64,000 nucleotides of DNA. Origin: Petrolisthes cinctipes (Eukaryota > Arthropoda > Malacostraca > Decapoda > Porcellanidae). The stretch's first letter is position 1. The number at the start of each line of letters is the position of its first letter. A program made the translations under genes and the position numbers. The stretch is taken from positions 2,914,001-2,978,000 of the forward strand of contig JAWQEG010001306.1 of NCBI GenBank assembly GCA_033782935.1, written 5' to 3'. Below the pieces are notes generated by a model. That model did no database searches, had not been told where the DNA came from, and saw nothing but the letters and a program-made list of their open reading frames with translations. Positions 63,359 to 64,000 of the stretch are shown here, in pieces.

Positions 63359-64000
63359 CATACTGAAAATCGATCTTTTAGGAGCACAAAAGTCGATATG
63401 TGCATGCATCTTCAGTACCCGTTTATATCTCAAATTCAGGCTCAAAACACCCGAAAATTCAATATTTTGGGGTCCCAGAAGCAATCTGTACATGCCTACT
63501 CAGTGTTAGAGTATTTTCAAAATACAGGCCCTAAACATGCTGAAAATCGATATTTTAGATGCCCAAAGTCAATATCTGCATGTATCTTCTGTACCCGTTT
63601 ATATCTCAAATTCAGTCCTAAAACACCCGAAAATTCGATATTTAGGGGTCCCAGAAGCGATCTGTACATGCCTAATCCGTGTTAGAGTATTTTCAAAATA
63701 CATGCTCAAAACATACTGAAAATCGATCTTTTAGGTGCACAAAAGTCGATATGTGCATGCATCTTCAGTACCCGTTTATATCTCAAATTCAGGCTCAAAA
63801 CACCCGAAAATTCAATATTTTGGGGTCCCAGAAGCAATCTGTACATGCCTACTCAGTGTTAGAGTATTTTCAAAATACAGGCCAAAAACATACTGAAAAT
63901 CGATCTTTTAGGTGCCCAAAAGTCAGTATGTGCATGTATCTTCTGTACCCGTTTATATCTCAAATTCAGGCTCAAAACACCCGAAAATTCAATATTTTGG
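63359..64000 (-). repeat. Duplicated segment, second copy, cut by window end
   Basis: This is the counterpart of 61,150-61,791 at offset 2,209. It is cut by the end of the window in mid-monomer, so the array and probably this duplication extend further. Confidence 0.85.

Larger units (their letters stand above)
16781..64000 (-). repeat. Right arm of satellite array (inverted orientation)
   Basis: The same satellite as the left arm is read here as its reverse complement; the landmark becomes CTGTACATGC. Example spacings between landmark ends at 33,892, 34,069, 34,245 and 34,393 are 177, 176 and 148, the left-arm trimer in reverse order. The + strand is now C/A-rich. The array runs to the end of the window, so its true extent is unknown. 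The first 7.5 kb is irregular, 24.3-50.7 kb is dominated by a duplicated macro-repeat, and the rest carries smaller duplications. No gene or transposon interrupts it. Confidence 0.97.

Noticed and set aside
1..64000. CRISPR-like regular repeats.
   Set aside because: There are no unique spacers; repeat and interval are both satellite, and the period is far too long.

Overview
The whole 64 kb window is one tandem satellite DNA array. I found no protein gene, RNA gene, transposable element, CRISPR array or unique-sequence island in it. An AT-rich, roughly 176-bp monomer repeated hundreds of times (about 380 copies, from window length divided by mean spacing), with nested higher-order organisation, suggests a eukaryotic centromeric or other heterochromatic satellite. 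The sequence alone does not name the organism, and I do not recognise the family. The many short open frames are copies of the same repeat read in chance-open frames.

The array has a clear hierarchy. (1) An ancestral unit of about 88 bp: each full monomer is two diverged 88-bp halves, with about 58 of 88 positions identical in one monomer checked by hand. (2) Three monomer classes: A (147-149 bp), B (176 bp) and C (177 bp). A looks like a full monomer that lost 29 bp between two ATAT repeats. (3) A trimer A-B-C of 501 bp, or 491 bp where a 10-bp deletion sits at the A/B border. (4) A hexamer of about 1.0 kb made by alternating two trimer subtypes (A'B'C' and ABC). (5) Kilobase-scale tandem duplications of about 4.5/6.9 kb on the left and 1.98, 13.6, 2.64, 1.3 and 2.2 kb on the right.

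Layout. 1-16,780: left arm, A-B-C order on the + strand. 161-4,662 is repeated almost perfectly at 7,071-11,572, with a third partial copy from 11,573 to about 13,790 that lacks one trimer. 4,663-7,070 is a rearranged block. 13,791-16,780 is irregular, with chimeric and shortened monomers. At 16,776-16,781 the array flips orientation through a 5-bp microhomology. 16,781-64,000: right arm, same satellite on the - strand. It is irregular to about 24.3 kb. Then come two copies of a ~13.6-kb macro-repeat (about 24,312-37,946 and 37,947-50,750), differing by a 148-bp deletion, a 1,178-bp deletion and a 502-bp insertion. From 50.75 kb to the end lie further local duplications.

Nothing here works as a gene set. 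The plausible roles are structural (kinetochore chromatin, heterochromatin, satellite transcription). The biology readable from the sequence is how the array evolves: microhomology deletions, unequal exchange in whole-trimer steps, conversion-like patches and an inversion. The inversion and large duplications could in principle be assembly errors, but private variants distinguish the copies and argue against simple sequence duplication by the assembler.
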